NCBI GenBank assembly: GCA_036345935.2
Contig: JADWOT020000004.1
Location: 19,089,423 to 19,153,422, forward strand
Reading direction: 5' to 3'
Origin: Taenia hydatigena
Lineage: Eukaryota > Platyhelminthes > Cestoda > Cyclophyllidea > Taeniidae
Length of the DNA stretch: 64,000 nt
The notes under the pieces were generated by a model. It was not told the origin of the DNA. It worked only from the letters and a program-made list of their open reading frames with translations, and searched no databases. The position numbers and the translations under genes are program-made. Numbering within the stretch: position 1 is the stretch's first letter; each line of letters opens with the position of its first letter. This document shows positions 1 through 13,900 of this stretch, piece after piece.

Positions 1-1719
1 GTAGTCGTTTCAGCTGCATAATATTTTCACACATTTCGCTCCATCATTCTCCTAGACTATTTGCCGAATTTTAGTTTATACGACGCTAAATGACTGTAAA
101 AAAGTATTGAGGATTCGATTATAGGCATTTCCAATGCTAAAAATATCTGTATAGATGTAATTATAATTTATTTTAATCAGCAATGGCACGTAGACTTTGA
201 TTATCAAGAATGGAGGTTATTCTTGAGGCATCACTGTCTGACCCACAACCTTGATTAGTTTTTTTCCAACGCACTTGATTCTAGGCGATGCATTCTGCCG
301 CCATGCATCAAACCTTCTTCAAGCATTCTACAACAACTTTTCCAGAGCTACTTCAACCACAAGACCTGGTTTAGATTCGCAAAGTAGATAAGCTTGAGAT
401 CTTGTGCATGCGCAATAAAGAACGCTGCGCTTGTTTTTACAATCAAGGCTAGAGAAAAGTCTCAATGAGGTTACAAGAAGGCATTGCAGCAAAACGCATC
501 AAAAATTTTCCGTAATTTTTTGCGAAGCCTACTTTTGAAAACCATCAAAAATCGTGTTTAAAAGATACCCGTCTTTTAGAGCAAAGGATTTACCTGTCCC
601 CTACTAAATAAGAGCAAACTTCTTAGAAGGGACTTTAAAAAATTGAAAGTAGCCTTCGCTTTAAGGCAAAAAAGTTGTGGTAGACCTTAGAAGTGAAGAG
701 AAGAGGTATCTGTAGGGCAGAGGATGGTGATTCGCCCTCCAGAGAGGCCTGCTGCATACGCTGAAGCGCAGGACCGAGGGGTGCAAAATCAAAGTTCCGG
801 TGATAATGCGCATGGAAATCTCTCAGCGCTTCTGCAACTTGGATTGAGTCTCGGAGCGTCTCTGGTGTCTCGTAGCCAATGGAAGAGGGCCACGCGCCTA
901 GAAAAGGGTAAAAAGTGATTGCATCCAGTCTCATTGCTTCTAAGAGAAGAATAGTGATGCCGAATGTTTACCATTAGTATGAATAACACTGAAAGGTCTC
1001 TGAAGGCCAGTGCAGTCTAGAAACCGTTAATTAAGATTAAAAAGGGGGCAGCAGTGATGGCTTGTGCGTGTATGCATCAGCGTAGAATGAATGAAGGCGA
1101 AACATTCCAAAGGATATCTCCAGAATACTTCAGACACAATTAATAGGCTAGTGGGATCCTCGATTCCTTAGAAGTACGACATTCAAAGGTGGTAGTATAT
1201 CTGAACGTCGGTGACAACTTCAACTGTAACGGTTTCAGACCTCCTAGCCCAATGCAATAGAATAATTTCTGAGAACATTCGGCCGGCGCATGAAACGCCT
1301 GATCGGTATATAACATGCCATGGGACTTGATATCACAAAGTATGATTCATTTTGTAAGAAGGATTAATAAATTACACGCGTTTAGGAACATTTATGGACT
1401 CTGAAAGCCGATACATGCTGTATTCCAAGACACCACCGACGTCGAAGTGATAGAAGCTGCCCTAAAATGATTCTGCAGTGCTAAAAAAACGCCCGATACC
1501 AACGCTTTCTGGATATTTGCTACACACTACGCTAAGTATGTAAATGTAGCAGCTAAAATAAACTCTAAAATATCCGTACGACTCAGACTTCGCTCGTACT
1601 TTAAAAATTAACAGCGCTTAAAGTGACGAGAATCCGAAGCTCCAGTCTATCCAGAAACAATGAAAGCTCACTTTCATTTATGGAGTCTACTCTGGCAAGA
1701 TATATAGATAATGGCTCAC
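1..1719. other. DOP1 intron sequence, nothing recognised
   Basis: This stretch follows the donor of DOP1 exon 22. Both strands hold only short open frames without family similarity that I can see. It is most simply intron; a small DOP1 exon could be hidden here. Confidence 0.5.
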
Positions 1720-1961
1720 CTTTTAAGTGGGAGGATAAATTGCCTGAAGATTTTCTACGATGAGTAGGTGAGTGCCTAGTGGAAGGAGGCGACCAATTAC
1801 AAACGAAAGCGGCGGCACCCAATGTCATGCCATGCAAAAGATTGAATTTTGATTGGCCGAAGGGAAGGAGGAAGGTGTGAGTTATACCTTGCAGACAAGC
1901 AAGAAGTTGTAGAGTGTAGTCAGCTGGGTATTCTGATGTTGACGGTGTTCGACCATTCACT
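1720..1961 (-). CDS. DOP1: DOP1 exon 22 (last in window)
   Basis: This exon encodes [20 protein letters not shown] and continues [13 protein letters not shown], matching the family's PPDMILTLLEGITAIIHYCLLDP. Phase with exon 21 is exact. The donor GTGAGC follows a Lys codon, so the gene continues leftwards. No further DOP1 exon was recognised in 1-1,719. Confidence 0.92.
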
Positions 1962-4900
1962 CTGTTGAGGAAGAGGAGATACGCTTAAAAAGAATAAGCC
2001 CAACGATATTACTTTAGGAGTAGAGACATTTTCGCTCCGTGTAGATTCATGATAGCCACCAGGCTTATGTTTCGAGTGCATTTTTAATGTGTCAAATCTA
2101 CTGCTACGATATACAGCATAGAAGCGTGATATTGAAAAATCCAGCGAATGAAATCTGCCGTGAACGTATTTCAAGTTCAAACCAAAACCACTAGATTCGC
2201 CAAATCCAAACTGAAGGGTTCTGCATTGTTTATAGAAAAAAAAACGTTCGCACGATCGGTATAGAAACGGCACGTGAGGGTAAAGCCTGGGGAGCTAACA
2301 AAATAAGCATAGAGGAAGGCAAGTAGATGTGTGTGCGGCATAAAAATGACAGTGAGGTTGTAGTGAAGAACATAATCCAGTCAAAATAAAAGACGAATAA
2401 CTTGTTTTGTTTATACCATTCAGTGGTTTTGTTTTTAAGCAAAGGGACATACGAACATATGGTAGAGCACAAAAGATGCTCGTTATGGAACTTTATTTAG
2501 AGGTAAGCAGATGACAAATGGGTGTCGGCATGGGTTTACACCGAAATCGGTGTGAAATACTGCGTTGCAAGGATAAGCCGTCGTGAAACATTCGATTCAG
2601 TCTGCAAGTAGCTTTTAACCCATTCAAATGCAATGAACAGGTTTTACTTTTCATTAACGTTTTTACGAGTGTTTACAAAATAAGGCAGCCAAATGAATTC
2701 GTGGAGTTAGGTTTTAAATTCACAGCAAAATCCTTTCAAATGCCCACAAGATTACTCCAACTTGTAGCAATAGCAACCGCTTTATCTTTAAAGGCCATCT
2801 ACCTTCCTACCATAGCTTTATTTTCAAACTGTTTATTCCGTTTCTTCTGCAATCATTACCATCCAGTTCCAACTTCAATTAAGGATGATATTTCCTCGAA
2901 CAAATGTTATCAAGGGAACACACAGGATAAAGCTGACGTTTAGAATGAGGCCGAGGATGGATTGAAGCATCAACTTCCTTCCAACCCATCCTACGCCATC
3001 TCACCCCATCATACAGTACCAATCCTCTCACGCCCCCTTCACAGCCGTACTACTTATTAAGTACTCGGGTGTCCAACAATATCACCTTCTTCTTACTATT
3101 TCATTAGCCTTGACTCCCTCAAGAAGAAGAAACAGAAGTTATTCCTGTGCAACTTCAGAGTCTATCGAGTAGATCGATTTCAACCACAATTATTCCTTTG
3201 CCTTCAACAAGTGAGCAATTCATGGTAAACAATCCACCGAACACACACATACACACAAATCCAAAGCATGAGAACAAGCGAAAAACTCATTTCTTATTAC
3301 ACCTCATCCATGAGCAAACTAAAACCAATGGCACGCCTTTGTAGAGCAGGCAAGAAATTAAGAGCAGCAAATTTATAGTTGGGAGTGTTTGCGTCACTTA
3401 ATAAATAGCATGCGAGTTGGACCGATCTGCTTAAATCGAACAATTCCTGGCTGGTGTGGGTATCAAGTGAATTGTTTCAAGACTCATGCAAAGATAACCA
3501 GGGCTCATTAATGACACCTTAGTCTTCCACTGTTTCAAGTCACAAATACTCCTTCATTACCATCCATCTCGGAGTGTTTTATAAAACCAAGTCGCTTAAA
3601 CAACTTCTGCTGCCTCAGCCTCTCCAAATGCTGCACAATGCTCTATAAGCCTTTGCCACTTTGCAACCGAGTTAAAATCGCTTCATTGAGCGGATAATCT
3701 TAAAGAATCAGAGCACGATAAAGGTTATCTGTGGACTGGCCCACATCCAAGCTTTGAGTCGTGCATAAATAATCATGTACATTTTACAAGCCATTCAGAG
3801 TTACAAGGAGTCATATCAGCAAGCTAAACCAGTAAGTTCATTAACTCTTTTAGTTAGTGAAACAAAAAATAGAGGCACTTAAAGACAACATGGGTGCAAC
3901 AGTGGCCGCAGCGTTTTCAAATAAGCTCAATGCCTATGAACGTCTATGAATGTTGTTCATTTCATTAGCGCTTGGAAAAAAGCTTTCACCTATATGAAAA
4001 GCTTGACTACCGAGTAATCAAAAAAGCATTGAGAACTGATACGTTTGAAGTTACAGGGGTTCAGAAGTGATGGTCATGTGTAAAGATGAGAGCGCTTGTC
4101 AATTTCAAACTCCAAATACAGTGAATACTTGAATGCTTTATAGAAAAAAAAGGTGCCAAGATAGTCAAATTCAAAGACACACCACTTCCCAGTTTTGCAA
4201 AGATCAAGAATTAAATGCATTTCAACTTTTAGGAGCATTTCCATTTCTTCTATAAACTTAAAAGTATTAATGATGATGCCTTGTAGCAGCGACAAATAAT
4301 TGCACAGGTAACAACGCACCCCATAGGCAAAGCAGAGTAGCAGAAGGGCTCTGCCAGCATCTGCAAAGTCACAGACATCTGGGAAACCACCAGATTGATC
4401 ATGAGTGCGGTCGCCGCGCCCCAGTAGATCAGACTCTCCCGCAGAAAACTAAACCACAAGGGATGCAGATCAACACGAGCTGTGGGGCACAGCCCCAGTC
4501 GCAGAGTGTTCAACAGTAACATCTGAGTGGCAATGTGACGTGAACGTGAGTGGGTGCTGGATGGAGAGGACCCGATGAAACGGGTTGTGAGAACGGTGAG
4601 GAGTGTTGGTGATGGGGTTAGGGGAGTTAAACTTTTCAGAGTCGAGTCAAGAACAGGAATTTGTGACGAGCACCAAGGAAGGGTCCCAGAGAAGTGAACT
4701 TGTGCTGGAGTAGAAGAGGGTTGGTTAGTTAATCTCTTCGAAGCGATCTTTGTGTTTGTGGGTGGAGTTTTATTTGAGCGACTATTAGGCGGTGTGGAGA
4801 CGTTAGTAGTGGACTTTTTCGAAGGTTCGTCACGTGATGACGTGAGCTGAAGTAGATTGCGGGTGAGTTGGAGGAGACGCGATAGTTCGGCCAAACTCTC

Positions 4901-7900
4901 GGTGTTATCATTGTATTTCAAAAGACGTAGACAGAGTGGTAGGCTTGCGTCATCTGCCGTGTTGAGACTGTGAAGGCAAAAAACCGAACAATTAATAATA
5001 TTAAAACTTAAAGGGCATCGACATACAAATAATCAAGATGCACTACTAATGACGACTGTTATTTCAATGCTTATCTCTTTGGTAATTCAAATATCACGAA
5101 TTGAACTAAGGCACAAATCTACTAAATCGTGCATCAAGAGTAAATAAGTGAATCCGGGTGACAGAAGTTCAATCTAACAAACCTGTCGGAGATGTGAGTA
5201 AGCTCAGTAGACGTAGCGAGGCAGTGAAGAACAGCCTGTGGGAGACCCGACCTCTGAATCATCGCGTCAATCCACGACAAACCTGAGTCACGGAGGATGG
5301 CGACCAGCGCCGTCATCCCAGTTTCGTCTTTTTGAGCATCCAGAGTCAATTTTCCTTCCTCCGTGGGGGTGAAAATGAAGGCGAGATGGAGAAGTTTCTG
5401 CAAAGGCAAAGAATAGACAGGTGTACTACAATATCAATTAGACGCACAAATGGCATTCGAACTAATCCTGGATTCCTGGACTTATGGATTATAAATGATA
5501 ATTGAACTCATTTCAAGGAGCGAGTTGCAAATCCTTATTACGTATTTCTCTGCCAAACTTATACACATCTCAACGTTAAAAATAATATCGTAGACATGTG
5601 TAAAAGACTGTATTATTCACGTTTCCATGGCAAAATTTCGTCGAATGTTGTTTCATCAGACAAAAGGTTGTGCACTGATTAGGCGTCCAGAATCAGAAGG
5701 GTAACACGGCTCCGTGTTCACGGGAATGACTGTCGACGCTGGAAGCCACCACGGACAGGGACAGCATTGAAAGACGGGGATAGTACCGACTTTGAAGCGC
5801 ATGAAAGCTTAAACGTGCAACTGCCGTTAAGAGTTCCATCACAAGAATATATATATGAAGAATAGAAGTTTGCATAATTTTAGGCCTCCATTCACAAAAA
5901 AATGCTCAGCACAGTACGTTTTTCCACACACATGCATCACAACCGTTGCCTACTCTCTTGATTAAGAGCATTAGGCCTGGCGCATGACGTTATCAGCCAC
6001 CAGTGATCAAACATATTTACCATTTACTGCTGCATGTAGCAACATCGCGATAGAATGCTTTATGCCTGTAAGATCAAATGTCTTACTGCTTTTTTAAAAG
6101 GTCACCTATGCTTGTAAGAAACCACTTTTCACTTGGAGAAAAGGTGACGGCAAACGTAATAATGGAAAGCTACCATAGAGTAAAGAGTATTACTACTATT
6201 TAATGTTTGTGGAAAAAAATTTACATCAAGTCGAATAGAACTGATGCCACTTTAAAGGAGGAGAATGGGTGAGCCATATGATATGGATGAAAAAAGTCTA
6301 AAGGCGTAACAAAAGCAATAGTTCCAGTAAAAAATCGGTACAACAAAGAATTCCAGTTACCTAGTTCCACAAGTGCTTCGACTGAATGTTTTCAGCCTTC
6401 AACCCTTTTTCCCGTCAATATATAGCCACATCATGACCTCTTCCAAGCTTTTGCTCCTCTTGTATCACCATAATGAATATAGTAGAGGAATGACATTCTT
6501 GTGGCACAGACCTTTGCATTTTTTTGGCGTTTCGGTCGTAGTGATGATGGTATAAAGCTTCATTCGCGACACTTGCTGCACCAGCTACTTCTACATTCGT
6601 ACACCTTATAGCATCATTAGACGTTATTTGAGTTGGAGATTTAATTAAGCAAAATACCCGGCAATACATGAAAAGTAAATTTACGCCCGTGTAGATTAGA
6701 TACTACTCAAAAGAAATAAATCTGAAACAGGTGATCAGAAAGCTATTACGGCTTATAACAACGACTTCAACCTGATTACAGCTTCCAGATTGGGAACAGG
6801 AGATAACTTAGGTAGCTCACCTCGGTGATAAGTTGGAGCAACTCAGCGGCCACGAGACGGACATTTGCGTTGGCAGCAGAGGTGGCAGCAGGTTCGGAAG
6901 GCAGTGACAGGGAGAGGAGGAATGTGAGACAAATGAAAAGCAAGACGTCAAGAAGGCTAGGCATTCGACAGTTAACTATGCGTCCGATCTCCTCCATGGT
7001 CGAGTGACGTGCAAAATCGTCATGGCCCCCGGCCAGCAGGCAACGATAGTGACGCGCCAGGAGCTCTGCTAGGCCTTCAGGGAAAGAAAAATAAATGATT
7101 GTGTTCACAACACCTTCTGCGAGTGATCCATGAATGTTTAAAATCACGAATAAAAATGGGAGAGTAAGAACGGGAAAATACAACTACAGTGGTGTAAAAC
7201 CACCGTCTGCAACGCACCACACACAAAGCAAGCGTAATCATCTGGAGGCGAGAGTTATTTTAGCACGACTTTGACTATTCAAGCTGGGAGAGAAACGCAA
7301 TTATCCATTCTAATAGAAAATAGAGGGTGTTTCCGAACGCGATGCATCTTTCGTCACCAGAACCAGTGGTCCAACGGAAAGACCCATGGGCTTGTGCATG
7401 TTTCATGAGCTCCAAAAGGTTACGAAATAACAATGCTAGTAAGGCGAACCGAAAAAAACGGGTGAACTTTTGATCACGGTTTGACCTCAATGCTCGCGAC
7501 AAGGAGCTCTGTCTGTGTCATCTAAACAGAAAGCTGTCCTCGGTGGCAAAGTTACGTCATTGCATATGTTCTGCTACGCCCCCGAAGGTAAGCAACTCGC
7601 TACATTAGTGTCAACAACAATTTCCCCCAAATGTGGCTTTTCTATGAACAAATAAGACATATGACAATTTCTAAGCTACTTTTCGCGAGTTTTCTTTTAT
7701 ACGGATTGGTTTGTTATGAAGCGCAATAAATGGAGAATGAATGAATCTGCAGAAACCCAAAACGATAAAGAGGAAAATACATTGGCTCTTGCTGGCAGCC
7801 TTCCACTTTAAGAGTCCGTAATAAATTCAAATTCATGTATGTGTAACAGGACAAAATTTCGCTCACTTACACAGTGCGGGGTTATCCCAGGCACTCCAAT

Positions 7901-10900
7901 TTACTGATGCCGTTTTCTCTCGACACCAACGCTAGGCATTTCACTTTTACTTGATTCCCTACAGGCAATCACAGGCCATTTTTTATGAAATGAAATTCCT
8001 GTTACCGTTATGATGCAGTAGCAATAAGCGCTCAAAAAATTAGTCGATCGGCTTGAGGCCTGCCCTTCCACAAGAGACAAAGTTAATGTACGGTACTCAT
8101 TCCACTTTTTTTCTGTTCAGGATAAAGAGCACCTTTTTGAATAAATGGGCACAATCATTTGAAAAATGAAGGATTAATGGGGCTTTCACCTGATCCAATC
8201 AGTTAGATAAAAGAATGAGTGATTAAGTAGATGGAATATGCTTTCAAAAGAGAATGAAAGATCATTTCAAATTATTTCCGCTTTGTGCGAAAAGCTCTTT
8301 AATCCATAAAAGTTTAACGATAAAAAGAAGGTGAGTTGCTCACTCGTGCCAAGGAGCGTGGGGAATTCACAGGCCGCAAACCGCGGCGTCTCCTTCGTTT
8401 CAGATGATGAATTTGATGGTCTTTTTGATGCCGTGGGAGATGCAGCCAGGGCCAGCACAAACAGAGTGCCGACATTGCTCTTGAGAATCGCACACAATCT
8501 TGAGAGAGCGTAGATGACCTTAGTGAAGATAGAATTCAAGGTTGAAAATGAGTAATTCAGGAGCGAACTTGTTACACAAATAATGTTGAAAGTATCAAGC
8601 AAATGGATTCAAGACGGAGGTAGCGTTATTCTTTCCAATCTGTAGACCAAATAAAATCACATTTCGATCTAGATCTAGTTAGGTAAGATCCCCTTGAATC
8701 AATGCTATTCCTATTTATAGCTAAGTCTAGAGGTTCAGTGCTTCTCCGCATCATACGGAGCCTGAGTATTCCCAAGATGAAAGGCTTAGGTACAACACAA
8801 AGTCATGACTTTCAATTGTTGGGCCTAGCACTAGTTATGTAAGTGGACAGTAGAAGCGCAGTTTGCCTAGCAGAGGTCATGACATGTTTGTTCTGCAAAT
8901 ACACGAGGCGTTTTAACACGGCTGAAATGCATGTTTGTCATGTCATTCATAGGGATGCACCCTCACGATCGACAGTGCAGAAATTCAGTAAGCGACAGCA
9001 CTGAGAACGATTCGAGAACGAGCCCCTATCCCACTAAAAGCAGGTAATGGGCTATCGCCTCGTCATTTGAAAAACCAGTCTTAACCGACAATGAGGACGA
9101 GGAGTGATTTTATGTCAGGCGTTGTCACAATAACTGAGGGAATCCCACCACTACATGCAAATAGCTTCAGCTACCTGCATTGAAAAGCATCAATTCCTCA
9201 TCGTAGAGGAATCTACATTTATAAGAAACGGAAACACCAAAACACCAGGTAGGTGGCGGATAAAATGTGAAAAGGAAGCGTAACACCTCCTGTAAAAGCA
9301 GTTTGGTAACTTATGGCTGTTGAGGAGTGCACAATCGAGATTATTTCAGTTTCACATCGTAAAAATTGCACAGGACGCTCACCTGATTGAAGTCATATAC
9401 ATGCAGATACACAAGAAGGTGCTCATGGATTGGTAGCACTTTCACCGGAGACGCCACTACAAAAAGACAGCAAAACCTCAACGGAAAACTAAAGCAAAAC
9501 TCAGAACTGTTTCAGGAAAATAGCTTAAAAGATAATACTTTTACATTTTTGCCACAAGAGAAGGATCGATCACAATTACCATAAGCGTTACTTTGAGGCT
9601 GCCAAATAACTCCATGCTGTTTTGAGAAAAAAAGTAAAATAACGGCTGAAAGATCTCAACAAAATTTCACTCGTCATTATAAACACCGACGAAAAGTAAT
9701 TGTACAGCGAATTTCCTGTTTCTACCGCGGCTTTATTTTCTGTCAATTCCGTTGCTTCTGCAATCATGACCATCCAGTCCCAAGGGAATACGCAGGATAG
9801 AGCCGAAGTTGAGAATGAGGCCAAGAAAGAGTTGAAGCAGCAACTTCCTTCCAACCCATCCTACACCATGTCGTCCATTATACACTGCGAATCCTCTCAA
9901 GTCTCCTTCACAGCCGTACTACTTATTAAGTACTCGGGTGTCTGACAATATCACCTTCTTCTTACCAATTCAATAGCCTTGACTCTCTCAAGAAGAAGGA
10001 GCAGAAATCATTCTTGTACAACCTCGAATTTTATCGAGTAGATCGGTTTTAACCGTAAGTATTCCTCGGCCTTCAGCAAGTGAACAATTCATGGTAAACA
10101 ATCCACCGAGCACACATACACACACAAATCCAAAGCAAGCATGGTCTTTCATGGATAAATTAGTGCGTGGTCTCGAAGTGTCGAAATGGTAGTGGAATAT
10201 GAAAGTGATACCTCGCCTGTTTAGTGTCTCCAACACGAAACTCGTTTCTTATCGCAACTTAGCCAATCAGTCAGTATTTCAAAATTCACCACACATTTTT
10301 ATTTTTTCCTTCTCACCACCTACTTATGTATGGCATATGCGTAGAACCCATTTGCCAAACTGCCATGATTCCTCATTCTCGCTTCACGTAGATTTCGATT
10401 ATTTGTTTCAACATTCACATGTGACATCACCCAACGTTTTTCTCTCTATATGCCCCTTATCATCGTAATCAGTTGTCATCCGTACTTCCTCGTGATCGGC
10501 AATAGAGGTTGGCATCACGAGAATGCATCAGGCGACAGGTAAGGGACCATAGTTGAAAACAAGATGTGGTTAAAACGGTTACTGCATTTAGCACACGTAT
10601 GAATTGTATTTGAAATTTTCATGTGGTATAATCCCAACAACATTGGACAAGTTGCCAAATCATGAAAGTCTACCATACAGCGGTGGCATCACCCACTACC
10701 CGCTCAATCATGCAATCCACTGAACCAGAAGGGCAGAAAATACAGCTTTCACCCGGACAACATGAATCAGTGTATTCACTAGAAGGGGAGTAAGACGATT
10801 TCTACTAGAGTGCATATTAAAAAATAACACTTACCAAGTTACTGACTTCAAAATTCGCCAACCAAAACACATCACTGCCCACACTTTCGCCTAGACGACA

Positions 10901-13900
10901 CTAGTGCCCCTTGCAGGTTGCGAATTTAACCACGAGTCAGATTTGAACTTCTCCTCCACTAATAACATTATGATAACTTCACTGTATTCTACCAGAGCAG
11001 CTTACAGCACATTGATGGCCACAATTACTGCTAGAGGCTGGACAATTTCTTGCAATTTAAGAGGGAAGGCTTTCGTAGCGATGTCATAGAAGCACATTTT
11101 TAAAACTGCGTTCCTTCTGGTAACATTTGATTTCCAAAACTCAGCAACTGAATGCAAAGCGCTGTCTACCAATTACCGTAACAACACAATAAATGACAAA
11201 ATGAAGGTTGCTTCGTTTACCACAAACAATCACAACGTTATAGAGGCAGCATTAATGCTTTTGGTGTTCACGCGACATACACAACACGTTTTATGAGCTT
11301 ATGATAGCTTATCGTGAAGTTCGAAACAAGAAAACACAAACGGATGCCTATGGCTTTAAAATTTTTTTTAGTTTAGTGTCAGATCGCAATAACGCTAACC
11401 GAGCTGCCGAGCATACCAAGCTGATCAAATGGCGAGAGGCTAGTGGAATCAGTGATCACTCCCCTCAGTTCCGATTCGGGTGCAAGCAACTGCGACAGAA
11501 GCGCTATAAAAGAAGAAAACAAGTAGGCATTTCACAACGCGAAAAAGGTACAAGTTGAGAATCGGGGATCAAAAAAATAGGAAAAGCATTATAGCAAGCT
11601 TTTTTGCTACCACTGATCATTGAGTAGCATGTGTAGTGGGAGTGTGTAGACAAAGCGACGACAAGAAACACGACTGGTGGGTTAGACTCACCGTTGCAAC
11701 GGGTTCTTGCTAGTTGAATAAAAAGTTTGTTTTAGAAAAAGAGAGCAAAATAATAAGCCCAAAAAGCCTTATACTTGCGGCATAATAGCACTCACAGAAA
11801 TCAAACATCCCCTTCCGTATGCGCAGTTACGAAAAATCCGCTCGGTTGTGCATGAGGTTTAATAACGACAATCGGATCGGACTTACATGAATTCATGATT
11901 AAAATTACGTAAAGCCAGTTAGTGACGCAACTGTCTCAATTACGTCAACAATTACCAGTCAGGCTGTCTAATGCGCCCAACTGTAGGATTTGGCTAAAAA
12001 AGAAGTGTCATCTAGTATCCCAAGCCATTTTACAGCCCTACTTTCATCACATATTTATAAATCCTACATGTGTTAACAGTGATCTCCGGCTTTTAGTTAA
12101 GCGAACGGTATTGGGGAAGGTCTTACAAACTTGATAAAATACACGTGATGATGAAAGTGGGGAAAGGATGAAAACTAGGACCCTTTAACAAGAGGCACAC
12201 AATCATCACTAGACACCATTCCTTGCAGGTAATGATCTTCTTGCGATATTGACCTCTACTTATCCAAGAGACTTGTCCAGCGATCCCATTTCATCTCAGA
12301 TAACTCGTCACATATTTCGATTAGTTCAACTTTCTACTTTCAATGTTCGTAGGTTCATTTGGCCTCCTTCGCTTAAATAAACCAATCTCAACCCACAATG
12401 CTGACAAAGGAAAGAAATGCTTGTCAATGGCAGAATGTCCATTCTCTGGCATCACTCCACACAACCTGCCTCTCTAGTACGCACTGGTCGCATCCACCCA
12501 AATCGCATTCTAAGTGCGCACCTCTGCATCCGTGTCTTTGAAGGCACACGCATATCATGATGCAACAATATCCAAGGCCTTACGACCTTCACAACGGATG
12601 GGCACAGCTCTACTCCGTCACCGACACTACCGCAACTTTGTTCCACCTTCGTTGTGTGCACACATTCATCAGACTACCTGCGATGCGGTGCAAGTTGAAG
12701 TGTGTACTCCTTCATGCATGTTTAAAATTCATAAGAAAAAAAATGGATGGGACAATCAAGTGGATGAGGGACTTTCATGTTCTGAGGATAGACAACAAAT
12801 GACCACTACTGCCCCGTTCGAACAACAGTGGATCCCCTGGTCAAAGTTAGTCCAACACTGCCAAACACTTCTGGGTCATTCACCTCCACTTCCACTTTTC
12901 ATACTCTCAATAGTGCTCGTGTTTCCTCCAGTGCTCCTCCAATTTCACCCTAACCAGGGTGACTCCTTCGACCTCCCCATACCATGTACCACCCATATCA
13001 ACGTGTCGTCAACACTTTGCAGCTACAATGACTAGTGCGTAGGCCAAAACAACGAACTAAACGATTGCTGACGTACTTCATCAGCATCAACAAGAATAAA
13101 CACATTTCATGTACCCCTTATTCCACACCACAAGTAGTTGATTTCATCGAGAAAAGTCGACTTCTCTGTTAGCTAGCACTTTTCAGTGTGATCTGAATTC
13201 TACTTTTATTTTCCTCACACTCCAAAAGAAATCTGATGGTCCTCAAACAAGATTCTCATCTTATTTATTGTTCACAGCTTTCTCGTCTAAATTTCTCTGA
13301 CGTTTTGCGAAACCTTTGAACGCAAACGACGGCTCCTCCGCTGTCAACCGATGTGCCAAGATTCTTTACAATGAAGGGAATTCTTCAAGTCCAAGTAATG
13401 GTGCGCCTCCATCGTCTTCTCCCTTCTATGGATTGTGAAAACGATACAAAATTCAGCCCTATTGTGCGGCGCCGATGAAATGGGTTGAATACCTCCAACG
13501 CTGGCAAACGTCAATTTGAGGTGCGATGATGGCTCATTGCTCATTAGGTAAGAGCTGCAACGTCACTTTCATGTTCTCTGCCACCACCCTCCACTTCTGC
13601 TGCCATCATTGTTAGCATAAAAACCGCCCCCTCAGTCACCCACCTATGAAAGAGGCGAATAAACAGGGACTGCAAAACGATCACTCCATCATGGAAACCA
13701 TTAGCGACTGTGAAACTGGATACATGACACCTCGAATACCATGTTTGACAACAGTCAGAAGCATAACGCCATTTGGACTAATCTTTTCAACAATGAAAAT
13801 GAAGAGAGGAAAAAAGGATTGGCAGAGGAAACTGCGAATCGAAGTGAGGTCGTGAGCAACAGTGTCTATAACTCCAGGAAAACTTTATCGAGTTTATTCT

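Noticed and set aside
635..934. Minus-strand frame near the left edge as the next DOP1 exon
   Set aside because: No match to the Dopey segment expected after exon 22, and no convincing acceptor in the needed phase.
9245..9300. Minus-strand frame as the missing DOP1 exon between exons 17 and 18
   Set aside because: A 44-bp exon with the right phase can be drawn, but the encoded residues lack the conserved Tyr/Leu pattern of that helix.
12514..13035. 173-codon plus-strand open frame
   Set aside because: It lies in a C/A-rich stretch, overlaps other open frames and shows no domain or similarity. It is probably a compositional artefact inside a DOP1 intron.
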